Positions 26,982-35,114 of a stretch of DNA of 64,000 bases are shown here, piece after piece. The stretch spans positions 62,001 through 126,000 of the forward strand of contig NZ_FUZE01000005.1 of NCBI RefSeq assembly GCF_900168205.1. Reading direction: 5' to 3'. The position numbers were made by a program, and so were the translations under genes. Origin of the DNA: Chryseobacterium balustinum. Lineage in GTDB: Bacteria > Bacteroidota > Bacteroidia > Flavobacteriales > Weeksellaceae. Every line of letters begins with the position of its first letter. The stretch's first letter is position 1. The notes under the pieces were generated by a model, which did not search any database, had not been told where the DNA came from, and saw nothing but the letters and a program-made list of their open reading frames with translations.

Positions 26982-27575
26982 CTATCGGCTTTCATAACCA
27001 TCTTTAAACCTTAAAAACTTCTCTGCATCTTTTGGATTTTTATTCATCCATCTGTTCATGAGTTCGGTATTATATTTAAGCTGATCATAATCATCCACTC
27101 GATAAAGCGATTGACCGTTATTTCTAATTTCATTCAGGATTTCCTGTCTGAGCTCGCTCTTGCTGCGAAGGCTCTCAGTGTACCACTGCTTTGCAAAAAC
27201 AATATTTCCGATGGCTGTTACAACTGAAAGAAACAGAGCCGTAATCATTCCATAAAAAACGGTTTTTACGAGTGATGATTTTTTCTCCACCTGCTCAAGT
27301 TGTATGAGTGCTTTATCAGAAAAGTTTGCCTCAATAGTTTTGGGAATTGCCAGAAGAAAGTCTTGTCTTTTTTGTTCTTCTGTTTCCAGCATTCTAGATG
27401 ATTTATCAAGAGTTGCATTTAAATTAATCAAAGATGCCTCTATCTTTTTATCCATGTGCACAATATCTTCACGGGAATTCATGAGCGTAATGTAATGTTC
27501 TATAGTGGCTTCATTAGTTTCAATTACCTTCTTGAGTAGTGCTACGCCATCAGGCTGTCTATTTTCTTTATCCAT
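26982..27575 (-). CDS. Membrane-anchored mobilisation accessory protein
   Basis: A 197-residue protein with a long coiled-coil-like N-terminal half (residues 1-110), one membrane helix at about 113-133 (VFYGMITALFLSVVTAIGNI) and a short C-terminal tail. Its ATG lies 2 bp after the relaxase stop codon, so it belongs to the mobilisation operon. Similar proteins follow the relaxase gene in many Bacteroidota mobilisable elements. It may link the relaxosome to a helper conjugation apparatus. The role is inferred from position. Confidence 0.6.
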   Translation of the reverse strand: MDKENRQPDGVALLKKVIETNEATIEHYITLMNSREDIVHMDKKIEASLINLNATLDKSSRMLETEEQKRQDFLLAIPKTIEANFSDKALIQLEQVEKKSSLVKTVFYGMITALFLSVVTAIGNIVFAKQWYTESLRSKSELRQEILNEIRNNGQSLYRVDDYDQLKYNTELMNRWMNKNPKDAEKFLRFKDGYESR

Positions 27576-27577
27576 TT

Positions 27578-28510
27578 TTATCTAAATTTTCTTTTTTTCT
27601 TTTTTAGCAAATCATCTTCCTGTGCTGAAGTAAAAGTAGGCTTCAGTAATTCCTTCGCAATATTTTCCAGCTGATTGCTGACAGACGATGATTTTTTTTG
27701 TTCGGTAAAATTTGCATTCACATTTTCATTTTCACCAAATTGAATATTTTTTGAACCTAGATATACTGCTCTTTCTTGATTTTCCTGCAGTTTCTGCTTG
27801 ATGTCTGTAATCTTTAATGTACTGGTGATTTCAGAGAGTTTGTATCCAGGCTTGTAATCACGCTCAGTCTGATAATTGATATCTTCAAATCTTACGATTC
27901 GCATCCCAGAGATTCCTACTTTTTCATTTTGAGAAAGTGTTATCCTATAGCCTAAATTTTTCATTGAATCGATGAGCTCGTCAAAGTTTCTCGAAGTTTT
28001 AAGAGAAGCGATCAACGCTTCAAGCATCAGTTTTTTCGTTTCCTTGCCAATCTCAATATCTGTCTTCAGATTCATTTCCCGACAAACTTCACGAACCGCC
28101 TTTCCGAAGTTCTCACCGATTTTGTGAGCTTTAATCGTATTGATACCATGAATATCAACTCGGTTTACGATGAAGTGAATGTGTTTTTGTTTTGTTGACA
28201 AATGAATATCCAAAACCATTTGGTTATTATCGGTAACCCCTATCTTTTTAAAAGCTTTCAATGCAAGCTGTGTGAGTTCTTCGTTGGAAAGTTTATCTCC
28301 AATGGATTTTTCAGGAGAGATGTATCCGGTCAGTGCCCAGTTCTTCACATTTTTGTTTCTGTCGGCAACGGTTTTCATTTCTTTAAATTGGTGTTCCGGA
28401 TCTTCGGTTAACAGATTATTTTGGTAAACTCTCTGTGCAGTTCCTTTATCATTGCCGTTGTATTCAATAGCGATCTTTGAGATGTTTCTGGTCGTTGCGC
28501 TGTTATTCAT
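27578..28510 (-). CDS. Relaxase / mobilisation nuclease
   Basis: A 310-residue relaxase of the MobA/VirD2-like fold. The three-histidine metal site is H103, H110 and H112 in DIHLSTKQKHIHFIVNRVD, and an N-terminal tyrosine (Y17 or Y29) could be the nicking residue. It is short compared with relaxases that carry helicase domains. It is encoded 12 bp after the ribbon-helix-helix protein and 2 bp before a membrane accessory gene. It should nick oriT, which probably lies upstream at 29003-29216. No type IV secretion genes are present, so transfer would need a helper element. Confidence 0.8.
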   Translation of the reverse strand: MNNSATTRNISKIAIEYNGNDKGTAQRVYQNNLLTEDPEHQFKEMKTVADRNKNVKNWALTGYISPEKSIGDKLSNEELTQLALKAFKKIGVTDNNQMVLDIHLSTKQKHIHFIVNRVDIHGINTIKAHKIGENFGKAVREVCREMNLKTDIEIGKETKKLMLEALIASLKTSRNFDELIDSMKNLGYRITLSQNEKVGISGMRIVRFEDINYQTERDYKPGYKLSEITSTLKITDIKQKLQENQERAVYLGSKNIQFGENENVNANFTEQKKSSSVSNQLENIAKELLKPTFTSAQEDDLLKKKKRKFR

Positions 28511-28522
28511 TTTTGGATTTCA

Positions 28523-28978
28523 TTAAGTAGGTTTCTCTCTGTTTTGTTTCTCATACAGATAATGATAAATCAGGTTGGTGACGGTCTCAATTTCCTGAAG
28601 GATCTGCTTCTTATTTTCAAATTCTGAGAACTCACGATGCCTCAATAAATTTTTAATTCTGATGAAATGATTCCCATATTGTAGCAGCACTTCATCGGTT
28701 TTAAATTCATTTATTTTAAGTTCTTTTTCCATGTAAACCATCCTCGCATAAGTGGATAATTTGAGTTTTAGTTTTTGAGCAGATTTTTGGTTTTCATCAT
28801 ACTCAGAATCCGTCACCCGAAAAGAAATTATTTTGCTTAAATGGTTATTGTTTTTCTTTTTCAAACCACCTTTTCTACCGAGCTCCTGAAAGTGCTTTTT
28901 TCTCTTTTCGGCATCAAGTTTCTTTTCATTTTCCTCGACGGCTTTCGTGATAAAGTCCTGTAAGAAATCTTTTTCCAT
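28523..28978 (-). CDS. Ribbon-helix-helix relaxosome protein (MobC-like)
   Basis: A basic protein of 151 residues from the ATG at 28978 (MEKDFLQDFIT); an upstream in-frame ATG at 29002 is less likely. It contains the typical mobilisation motif ELGRKGGLKKKNNN, then ISFRVTDSEYDENQKSAQK, which matches the ribbon-helix-helix of plasmid MobC proteins. It probably binds oriT and loads the relaxase encoded next. Candidate binding sites are the inverted repeat at 29040-29069 and the three repeats at 29130-29209 just upstream. Confidence 0.75.
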   Translation of the reverse strand: MEKDFLQDFITKAVEENEKKLDAEKRKKHFQELGRKGGLKKKNNNHLSKIISFRVTDSEYDENQKSAQKLKLKLSTYARMVYMEKELKINEFKTDEVLLQYGNHFIRIKNLLRHREFSEFENKKQILQEIETVTNLIYHYLYEKQNREKPT

Positions 28979-29039
28979 TGTGTTTATATTAGTGTATTTC
29001 AAAACATTTCTGACGATAGGAAGAAATCAAAAATCCCAA

Positions 29040-29069
29040 TTTACAATCAGCGGTTACGCTTATTGTAAA
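29040..29069. other. Candidate oriT inverted repeat
   Basis: TTTACAAT (29040-29047) and ATTGTAAA (29062-29069) form a perfect 8-bp inverted repeat 62 bp upstream of the mobilisation operon start. An inverted repeat next to a nick region, just ahead of the relaxosome genes, is the usual oriT arrangement. The nick site itself cannot be identified by eye. Confidence 0.4.
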
Positions 29070-29129
29070 CTTTGGGTACTTTTTGCACTAACTGTCTACC
29101 GTATTTTTTACAATATCTTTTTATTATTA

Positions 29130-29209
29130 CCTGTTACTATTTTACTCAGGTTCATACCTATTGCTATTTTACATAGGTTTCCCGATGACCTTGTATTATT
29201 TTATACAGG
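29130..29209. repeat. Three 21-bp iteron-like repeats
   Basis: Repeats start at 29130, 29157 and 29189. Each is 21 bp, begins CCT, has ATTTTA (second copy CTATTTTAC, third TTATTTTATAC) and ends AGG, with the ends complementary (for example CCTAT and ATAGG in copy two). They lie between the primase and mobilisation genes. They may bind the ribbon-helix-helix protein at oriT or an initiator at a replication origin. Confidence 0.55.
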
Positions 29210-29216
29210 AGCAATC

Positions 29217-30092
29217 TTATCTCTTTAATCGGTATGATACTTTTGAATCCGTATTTTTATTTATCAGCCATTCATTTAAATCTTTGAAATCCGAATACAA
29301 AACCCGACAGTCTTCAGCGTTTTCACTTGCATTTTTAATCATTTCTACCGCACGGTTTCCTGCTGCATCATTATCAAAATAGAGCTCAATATTTTCATAC
29401 TGATCAATAGATTTTTTAATGGTGGAAATCATCGCTACCGAATTTAAAATGATATAATCTGAAGGTTCTTTGTCCAAAGATTTCTCTACATTTTTGAAGG
29501 AAAGAAAATCAAAAAAGCCTTCGAAAATTCTTAGTGATTTTGAATCGTTTTTGATGGTTGAAATATCTTTTTTACCCAAACATATCTTTGAATATTTACT
29601 GCGAATTTCATAACCTCCGGAATCGTTTTTAAAGCCAATTCCAAAATAATTATTACCGTTCATTTTGTAGTGAATCTCTTTTAAGAACTCCGTTTGATTT
29701 TCTACTTTTCGACTTATCAGATATTCCAAAAGGGCAGGATGCCGGATTTCTTTTTCGTCAAGTATTTCATAATTTTTTGCAGGATTTTCGAAACTCTGAT
29801 TGGAGATATTTTGCTTTTGAAAAGAAGAAAAATTCTGATTTTCTGCCCAGGCTAGAATTTCACTTGTAGTCTTATTCAAATATTTTTTCAAAAGGCGTAC
29901 GTTGTTACCTCCAATACCTTCTGAAAAAAGATACCAGTAGTTTAAACTTTTATTGATTTTAAAAGAGGGTTGGGATTCGCTGGCAAAGGGGTTGAGATAC
30001 CAAGCTTCTTTTTCAGTTTGTTTCGTGGGAAGGTGTCCGAGAGAAAGGAGGACTTCTTCCAACGATATGCGGTTCAATTGTTCGCAGTTCAT
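29217..30092 (-). CDS. CHC2/Toprim DNA primase of the element
   Basis: A 291-residue primase-like protein. The N-terminal part resembles a compact zinc-binding domain without obvious CHC2 cysteines (YLNPFASESQPSFKINKSLN near 32-51). The C-terminal Toprim domain has the conserved Glu in LRIFEGFFDFLS near 187-198 and the DxD motif in IELYFDNDAAGNRA near 236-249. Primases of this size are standard in Bacteroidota mobilisable and integrative elements, where they prime the transferred or excised strand. A promoter-proximal block of TTACCTA repeats lies just upstream. Confidence 0.75.
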   Translation of the reverse strand: MNCEQLNRISLEEVLLSLGHLPTKQTEKEAWYLNPFASESQPSFKINKSLNYWYLFSEGIGGNNVRLLKKYLNKTTSEILAWAENQNFSSFQKQNISNQSFENPAKNYEILDEKEIRHPALLEYLISRKVENQTEFLKEIHYKMNGNNYFGIGFKNDSGGYEIRSKYSKICLGKKDISTIKNDSKSLRIFEGFFDFLSFKNVEKSLDKEPSDYIILNSVAMISTIKKSIDQYENIELYFDNDAAGNRAVEMIKNASENAEDCRVLYSDFKDLNEWLINKNTDSKVSYRLKR

Positions 30093-30109
30093 ATTTTATA
30101 TTTTTTTAT

Positions 30110-30306
30110 TGAAGATTCTTACCTATTTACCTTGTGACTGGTAATCAATTAAATAATTCTATATTTTAAACTGACCTTCGTCTACCTACTTACCAAATTT
30201 CATTTCAGGAGGTAACTTTAGGTATCAGCAAATCTTTCTACTTACCTAATTAAAGAACTAATAGTAAGTAACTTAATGGATTTAGGTAGGTTGGTAGGTT
30301 ACCTAT
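30110..30306. repeat. Clustered TTACCTA/TAGGTAA repeats, possible origin
   Basis: The 222-bp gap between the VapE-like gene and the primase holds many variants of TTACCTA in both orientations, such as CTTACCTATTTACC near 30119, CTACCTACTTACC near 30182, CTTACCTAAT near 30242 and TAGGTAGGTTGGTAGGTTAC near 30284. Such density upstream of a primase gene suggests an iteron-type replication origin or an operator array. Both readings are inferred. Confidence 0.45.
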
Positions 30307-30314
30307 TAAGTATT

Positions 30315-31469
30315 TTAAATTTTCGACCTGATGAGATAACCATAAATTTGCCTTTGCGGATGTTTAACTCTTGGAAACTTGAAGGACGACAATGCTCTTC
30401 CGATTTTTAAATGATTGAGGCGTACTCCATGAGAATTGAGATCAATCATAACTTCTGTAGCAGTTTTAAATTCTTCCAGATTATCAGATGCTTCATAAAA
30501 CTTGCTGACCATTTCTTGCTCTAAAGTCATTTGAGTGAATCGCTCATTGCGTTTTTCATTCTCAGAAATATCTGCCAAGGTGAGTTCAGGATTGTAGTTT
30601 TTCCGTTTATAAGCATTGTAATAAGCTTGAGCCCAGACTTTATCAATATCAATTTCAGATGAATAATTGAAGTTTATTTTCTCAGTAACTTCGAAAATAA
30701 TCCAACGAACGCTTCCTGAGTCATCTGTTAGAAAGTCTGTTTTGTTGGTAGAACCCACGAAGCTGCAAATCCTTTCCAGATATTCGGCTTTTCTTGCATA
30801 AGGCAATCTTTCATTGATATGCGTTTTTGAAATCATCGCTTTCAAAGAATTGACGTCAGCTTTAGCTAAAACGGAGAGTTCATCCAGATTAATAATCAAA
30901 TTTTTGCATAATTTGATTCTGCTATCTTTATCCAAACCAATATCTTCCGAGAGATAATTGGTGAGTTTTCTGGGAATAAAAAATCTTAAGAATGTTGACT
31001 TTCCACTGTTTTGAATCGTATTTGCCAATACAAGACAATGTTTGTTGATTTTCTCTTTTTCTAAAGCACAATAAACCGCTCTTGTAAACCATTTTTCAAC
31101 ATGATACACAAATCTTTCATCATCATTAGTTTTCACATAACTGCATAATCTTCGGATATGATCTTCACCGTCCCAATCTTCCAACCTTTCAATATATTCT
31201 GAGATAGGATTATACTGTTCGATCAAATGACTTCTTACCAAAATTTCCAGTTTATTTATTGGGATATTGATTCCGGATTGAATAAGCTCTATGAACAATG
31301 AATTTAAATTTAGGTCTGTCCACTGCTTATCATTTTTCAGTTTAATTTCAAACTCAAGAGATATCATATTAAATCTTAAACAATACTTTGAATTGAGATA
31401 ATTTAGAGTGCGATCAAAAATAGTTTTACCTTCTGTACCAATTTGATACAGAGTATTATTATCTTCCAT
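30315..31469 (-). CDS. VapE-like virulence-associated E / superfamily 3 helicase
   Basis: A 384-residue protein from the ATG at 31469 (MEDNNTLYQIG); the open frame runs further upstream to 31541 without a better start. The VirE/VapE ATPase core shows YIERLEDWDGEDHIRRL, Walker A NTIQNSGKSTFLR, LIINLDELSVL (Walker B) and FVGSTNKTDFL. This family is found in mobile elements beside primases and acts as a replicative helicase-like ATPase. Together with the Toprim primase it probably supports replication of the excised element. Confidence 0.78.
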   Translation of the reverse strand: MEDNNTLYQIGTEGKTIFDRTLNYLNSKYCLRFNMISLEFEIKLKNDKQWTDLNLNSLFIELIQSGINIPINKLEILVRSHLIEQYNPISEYIERLEDWDGEDHIRRLCSYVKTNDDERFVYHVEKWFTRAVYCALEKEKINKHCLVLANTIQNSGKSTFLRFFIPRKLTNYLSEDIGLDKDSRIKLCKNLIINLDELSVLAKADVNSLKAMISKTHINERLPYARKAEYLERICSFVGSTNKTDFLTDDSGSVRWIIFEVTEKINFNYSSEIDIDKVWAQAYYNAYKRKNYNPELTLADISENEKRNERFTQMTLEQEMVSKFYEASDNLEEFKTATEVMIDLNSHGVRLNHLKIGRALSSFKFPRVKHPQRQIYGYLIRSKI

Positions 31470-31575
31470 AAAATATCTGGGTATTGTGGAAACAGAAACA
31501 AATAAATAATATATTTGTACTTTACTTCCAAGTAAAAACAAAGCTTTTTAGCCTTACTAATGCCATAGTAAGGCT

Positions 31576-31860
31576 TTATTTTTTGCGTAAAGAAAATTCT
31601 ATAGCTTCCTGTTGAATTTCGTCATTAGATTTATGATTGTTTTTTAACAACCATTCATCAATTTTTTTTCTTTCAAAAAAGAGAACTTTACCGTTGGGTT
31701 TTGAAAAGGCAATACTATTTGAATGTACCAATTTGTAGATATAGGATTTCTTAAATCCTGTATAATCTGAAAGTTCTTCCACATTCAGAATTTCCTTTAA
31801 ACCAAAAATATGTTTTTCAATTCGGTTGAGTTTGTGAAGAATGATTTCGTTATTTTCCAT
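31576..31860 (-). CDS. Excisionase-like helix-turn-helix protein
   Basis: A 94-residue protein with a MerR/Xis-type winged helix: LNVEELSDYTGFKKSYIYKL (residues 24-43), then a wing (NGKVLFFERKKIDEWL). This domain is typical of Bacteroidota excisionases and of helix-turn-helix regulators placed upstream of replication genes in mobilisable elements. It lies 106 bp upstream of the VapE-like gene, same strand. It could direct excision, activate the replication and mobilisation genes, or both. Confidence 0.7.
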   Translation of the reverse strand: MENNEIILHKLNRIEKHIFGLKEILNVEELSDYTGFKKSYIYKLVHSNSIAFSKPNGKVLFFERKKIDEWLLKNNHKSNDEIQQEAIEFSLRKK

Positions 31861-32011
31861 TGCTTTCGTTTAACAAATTTAATGAAGCAAAGGTCATTAT
31901 AGAAAAGTATAAAAACAATATAGTCGAACACTTAAAGACTAAATAAGAGGGATGTGGACTAATCCCGAATGTCAAAAGTGTAAAAAAGAATAATCTGGAT
32001 TCGGAATAATT

Positions 32012-33274
32012 TTATAATTGAACAAATTCAGATTCAATTTTATCAATAACCTTTTGAGAAATGCTCTGCTTTTCTGAAAAAGGTTTGAATAATTTGGTCG
32101 CTGAAAGAACACTATCAATAATCGCATTTGGATTTTTAATGGTAAACTGATCAGCAATTCCTAATAAATCTTGTCTTTTGATGGAGTTTCTCTTTCCATT
32201 GATAGACATAGCTCTTGAAACTCTTGTGTAATTTTTCAGTGCATCGAGTGGATAAGTTAAATCGTATGCAGGTGCGAGGTTCCAACGGTCTTTTTCAATA
32301 TTATAAATGAAAGAAAAATTCTTTAAATGATCATCAATATTTGCAAAAACCAAATTGAACACCATTCGCTTAAATAGCTGTTCGATATCTTTATGAGGAA
32401 GTCTTAAATCTAATGATAATCTAAACAGATTTTCATATGTTGAATTTTCAGGTTTTGTAAAATCCCAACCCGTCATTCCTGATGCTGTAAGAATATGATA
32501 TTTCTCACCATGCTGCCTATCAAATCGTAGAGTAGCAAAATGCTTATCATCAATCATTTTAGAGTCCATCATTTCAATCCCTAAATTTCTAGCAATTTGA
32601 TAGTAAACAAACTCCACTTTCTCTTTAGAATAACCTTCATTTTCGTCGACCGAAAGTTTAATCAGGTAGTGATTATAATCTTCTGAAGTTTCTAAATCAC
32701 CCGCCTTTAATACACCGGTATTCTTGTTTTCTGAAACCAAAATTTTAGGTCTTGCACCGCCAGCCGAAGTTCCCATCTTAAAAATATTGAGCAAAGCAAA
32801 ATCACTCAATCCTTTTTCTTCAATAGATGTTCTGACATCCAAAACCTTTTTCACCACGTCAGTGATCTCCTCAATATTTATTGAGGTATTTGAATTAATA
32901 TCTTTAGCCGGAGCAAATTCTAATGCCCCCATTCCTCTTTTACCAACATAAGTAAGCTGTTCCAATGGAGAAATACTAACAAAATCTTTTTGAGTAGCTT
33001 CTAACCATTCTTTAAAGACAATATTTCCAAAATAATCAGGCAAAGAATCTGCAATCATTGGAGGCAGCCCTCTAAAAGTTTCGCCTTCAAATTCTGAAAA
33101 AACCTGAACATTTGGACTTCTTCTAATGACATAAGGAAACAGTCTTTTATACAAATCCATTTCTAAAAACGCCGGATTATATTGGAAAGATGATTTGCGT
33201 TGATTTTCATCATAGCCAATCTTACCGATTTCTAAACTTTGAAAATGAACAGATATGATTTGATTTTTAGCCAT
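32012..33274 (-). CDS. hipA: HipA-family serine/threonine kinase toxin
   Basis: A 420-residue kinase of the HipA family. Visible motifs are the N-terminal couple domain, the phosphate-binding GTSAGGARPKI near 169, the catalytic loop NIDDHLKNFSF near 314-324 and the metal-binding APAYDLTYPL near 336. HipA toxins phosphorylate a translation factor or aminoacyl-tRNA synthetase and cause dormancy. It is encoded 2 bp after the HTH antitoxin gene. It lies between the excisionase and integrase genes and may stabilise the element. The full length and motifs suggest it is active. Confidence 0.85.
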   Translation of the reverse strand: MAKNQIISVHFQSLEIGKIGYDENQRKSSFQYNPAFLEMDLYKRLFPYVIRRSPNVQVFSEFEGETFRGLPPMIADSLPDYFGNIVFKEWLEATQKDFVSISPLEQLTYVGKRGMGALEFAPAKDINSNTSINIEEITDVVKKVLDVRTSIEEKGLSDFALLNIFKMGTSAGGARPKILVSENKNTGVLKAGDLETSEDYNHYLIKLSVDENEGYSKEKVEFVYYQIARNLGIEMMDSKMIDDKHFATLRFDRQHGEKYHILTASGMTGWDFTKPENSTYENLFRLSLDLRLPHKDIEQLFKRMVFNLVFANIDDHLKNFSFIYNIEKDRWNLAPAYDLTYPLDALKNYTRVSRAMSINGKRNSIKRQDLLGIADQFTIKNPNAIIDSVLSATKLFKPFSEKQSISQKVIDKIESEFVQL

Positions 33275-33276
33275 AT

Positions 33277-33543
33277 TTAATACATGGATTGATTATCGTT
33301 AAGAGTTTCTATTTTATCAGCAACAAATTGATTCAACGATTTCATTTCATCAAAATATTGTAACACTTTAAGTAAGGTTTCAAGTGTAGGATTTTCTCCG
33401 TTCTCAAGCTTTGCAATAGTAAATCTCGAAAGTTCTAATTCCTCGGCGAGTTCTTGCTTTGTGAGGTTTTCTGCTTTACGCATTTCCCTGCACCAACTTC
33501 CAATACTATTTTTAACTTCTTTTATAGTAATAAAATCAAGCAT
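33277..33543 (-). CDS. hipB: HipB-type HTH antitoxin
   Basis: An 88-residue protein from the ATG at 33543 (MLDFITIKEVK); the frame extends to 33567 but that region is operator sequence. The Cro/C1-type helix-turn-helix is LTKQELAEELELSRFTIAKL. It is the standard partner of HipA: it neutralises the kinase and represses the operon. The two palindromes at 33548-33611, directly upstream, are its likely operators. Confidence 0.82.
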   Translation of the reverse strand: MLDFITIKEVKNSIGSWCREMRKAENLTKQELAEELELSRFTIAKLENGENPTLETLLKVLQYFDEMKSLNQFVADKIETLNDNQSMY

Positions 33544-33547
33544 AAAA

Positions 33548-33611
33548 TTGTTTATTATAATAAACAAATATAGCTAAAATCAAACATATTGTTTACTATA
33601 ATAAACAATAT
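33548..33611 (-). promoter_or_regulatory. Paired hipBA operators
   Basis: The perfect 20-bp palindrome TTGTTTATTATAATAAACAA lies at 33548-33567. A second, with arms ATATTGTTTA and TAAACAATAT, lies at 33586-33611. Both share TTGTTTA-n6-TAAACAA. The first begins 4 bp from the hipB ATG, so repressor binding would block transcription initiation. Confidence 0.75.
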
Positions 33612-33718
33612 AACAAAAGATCAAGTAACTCCTTATAGACTCATATTTCATTGCAGATCAATTTAAAAAGATTAATTATAAAAATGAAAGCAGTCGATGC
33701 GGAGAATAAAAAAGTATA

Positions 33719-33737
33719 CACCGCAATTTTTGCGGTG
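33719..33737 (-). terminator. Terminator of the integrase gene
   Basis: CACCGCAA (33719-33726) and TTGCGGTG (33730-33737) form a GC-rich 8-bp stem with a three-T loop. On the minus strand it is followed by TATACTTTTTTATT, a good U tract, and it lies 51 bp after the integrase stop. On the plus strand a T-rich run also follows further away. Confidence 0.7.
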
Positions 33738-33787
33738 AATAATCTTACTTCATTTTTTTGAAGGTCTACTTTCTATTCTTATTTTCA

Positions 33788-34927
33788 TCATAGCTCAATA
33801 TTTAATTCCGGAATAATCTCTGCCGCCTCTTTCATTTTGCTATCTACAATTTTTGCATAAATCTGCGTAGTTCTCAATTCTCGATGCCCTAATCTTTTGG
33901 AAACTGTATAAATGTCAGCACCATTTTCCAATAGTAGCACTGCGTTGGTATGTCTAGCTGAGTGAAAAGTTATATGTTTCGGAACTGCAGCCCGATTGCA
34001 CCAACGGACGATTTCAGTATTATAGGTCATTCCATATCTCAAACCTTTGAAAACTTTCTCTAGTGGATCTTGTCTTTCTCCTAACAAGTCTCTGGCTTGT
34101 TTTGAAATATAGAGATATTCTACGCCATCAGTTTTTTCTTGTCGGAAATTAACTCTTGAAATATCACCTTCATCACGAACTTCTTTCCAAATTAAAGAAC
34201 TAATATCTGACCAGCGTAATCCGGACAAACAAGAAAAAAGAAAAGCTTTCTTTAATACCGGATACTTACATTCTGCTTTGGCTAAACGTTGCAACTCATC
34301 AAAAATTAGATATTCTCTTTGGCTTTCAGCTTGTTCAAATGATTTTATTTTTGACGCATAATTGATTGTCAAATAACCATTATCGAAAGCACTTCTAAGT
34401 GCAGCCTTAAATTTATTAAAATACGAATATTTGGAATTTTGAGATAGTGGAATTTCACTTTTAGTAAGAGCGTCTTTCTCAAAATATCTGTGAACTTTTT
34501 TGACGAATCTCTCATCAATTTCATCGAAAGTCATGCTTTTAGAAACAATCTTTTTGAGATGTTGCAAAGTAGAAAACCAGTTACCGTAATTATTGGAAGA
34601 ATCTTGCAATCGTTTCTCATCTGTTAACTCCTCAAAATATGTTAAAAAACTTCTTTTACTTTTTACAGTATCTTTCAAGTCGTAACGTCCTTGTACATAT
34701 TCAGCTTTTTTGATTGCCAAAATACTTTCTGCGAGAACCAAAGTTTCTCTATTTTCTTTTTTTTCATTAGCCGTTTTTGGTTCGGGATGCAAATACAGTT
34801 TCAAGTACTCGAAATCACGTAGATGAATTCTTTTTCCTTGAACATTTGTTGATGAACCTTTGTAATACTCAATGAAAAGACTAATCCTTCCATCAGCTAA
34901 ATTTTTCTGTTTTAAAGTGATATTCAT
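33788..34927 (-). CDS. Tyrosine recombinase (integrase)
   Basis: A 379-residue phage-type integrase from the ATG at 34927 (MNITLKQKNLADG). The frame extends to a GTG at 34957, but that region is covered by AGGTGTACA repeats. It has an N-terminal arm-binding/SAM-like part (about 100-190), then catalytic residues: Arg in CLSGLRWSDISSL, Lys in the beta hairpin, H-x-x-R in FHSARHTN, His in LGHRELRTT and the nucleophile in QIYAKI. It lies 169 bp from the 3' end of mnmE, facing away from it. It should integrate and excise the element at the mnmE tail. Confidence 0.88.
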   Translation of the reverse strand: MNITLKQKNLADGRISLFIEYYKGSSTNVQGKRIHLRDFEYLKLYLHPEPKTANEKKENRETLVLAESILAIKKAEYVQGRYDLKDTVKSKRSFLTYFEELTDEKRLQDSSNNYGNWFSTLQHLKKIVSKSMTFDEIDERFVKKVHRYFEKDALTKSEIPLSQNSKYSYFNKFKAALRSAFDNGYLTINYASKIKSFEQAESQREYLIFDELQRLAKAECKYPVLKKAFLFSCLSGLRWSDISSLIWKEVRDEGDISRVNFRQEKTDGVEYLYISKQARDLLGERQDPLEKVFKGLRYGMTYNTEIVRWCNRAAVPKHITFHSARHTNAVLLLENGADIYTVSKRLGHRELRTTQIYAKIVDSKMKEAAEIIPELNIEL

Positions 34928-34939
34928 ATATTTTATTTG

Positions 34940-35001
34940 AGGTGTACATTTGTACACCTTTGTACTAATTTTCTTAGCTCAAGGTGTACAACAGGTGTAC
35001 A
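34940..35001. repeat. Right-end AGGTGTACA repeats (integrase arm sites)
   Basis: AGGTGTACA occurs at 34940-34948, 34982-34990 and 34993-35001, with an inverted copy TGTACACCT at 34951-34959. The first two face each other and span the region just upstream of the integrase start, so the sites could serve both recombination and autoregulation of int. Matching repeats lie at the other end of the element. Confidence 0.65.
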
Positions 35002-35096
35002 AATATATAAATAAACTCCAAAAAGAGAAAATAAATTTTTTATAAATATCTGATAATCAAATAAAAGAAAGAAAAAGAAACCAAAGAAAAGCTAAA

Positions 35097-35114
35097 TTAT
35101 TTCCCGATACAAAA
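35097..35114 (-). other. Attachment site at the mnmE 3' end
   Basis: The plus strand reads TTATTTCCCGATACAAAA, the complement of the last six codons of mnmE (F-C-I-G-K-stop). It matches the distal site at 76-93. Because the codons are part of the functional gene, integration regenerates the mnmE end and leaves the gene intact. Confidence 0.72.

Noticed and set aside
26982..34927. Prophage interpretation of the integrase side
   Set aside because: Relaxase, MobC-like and oriT-like features are present, and there are no capsid, terminase or tail genes. A mobilisable integrative element fits better.
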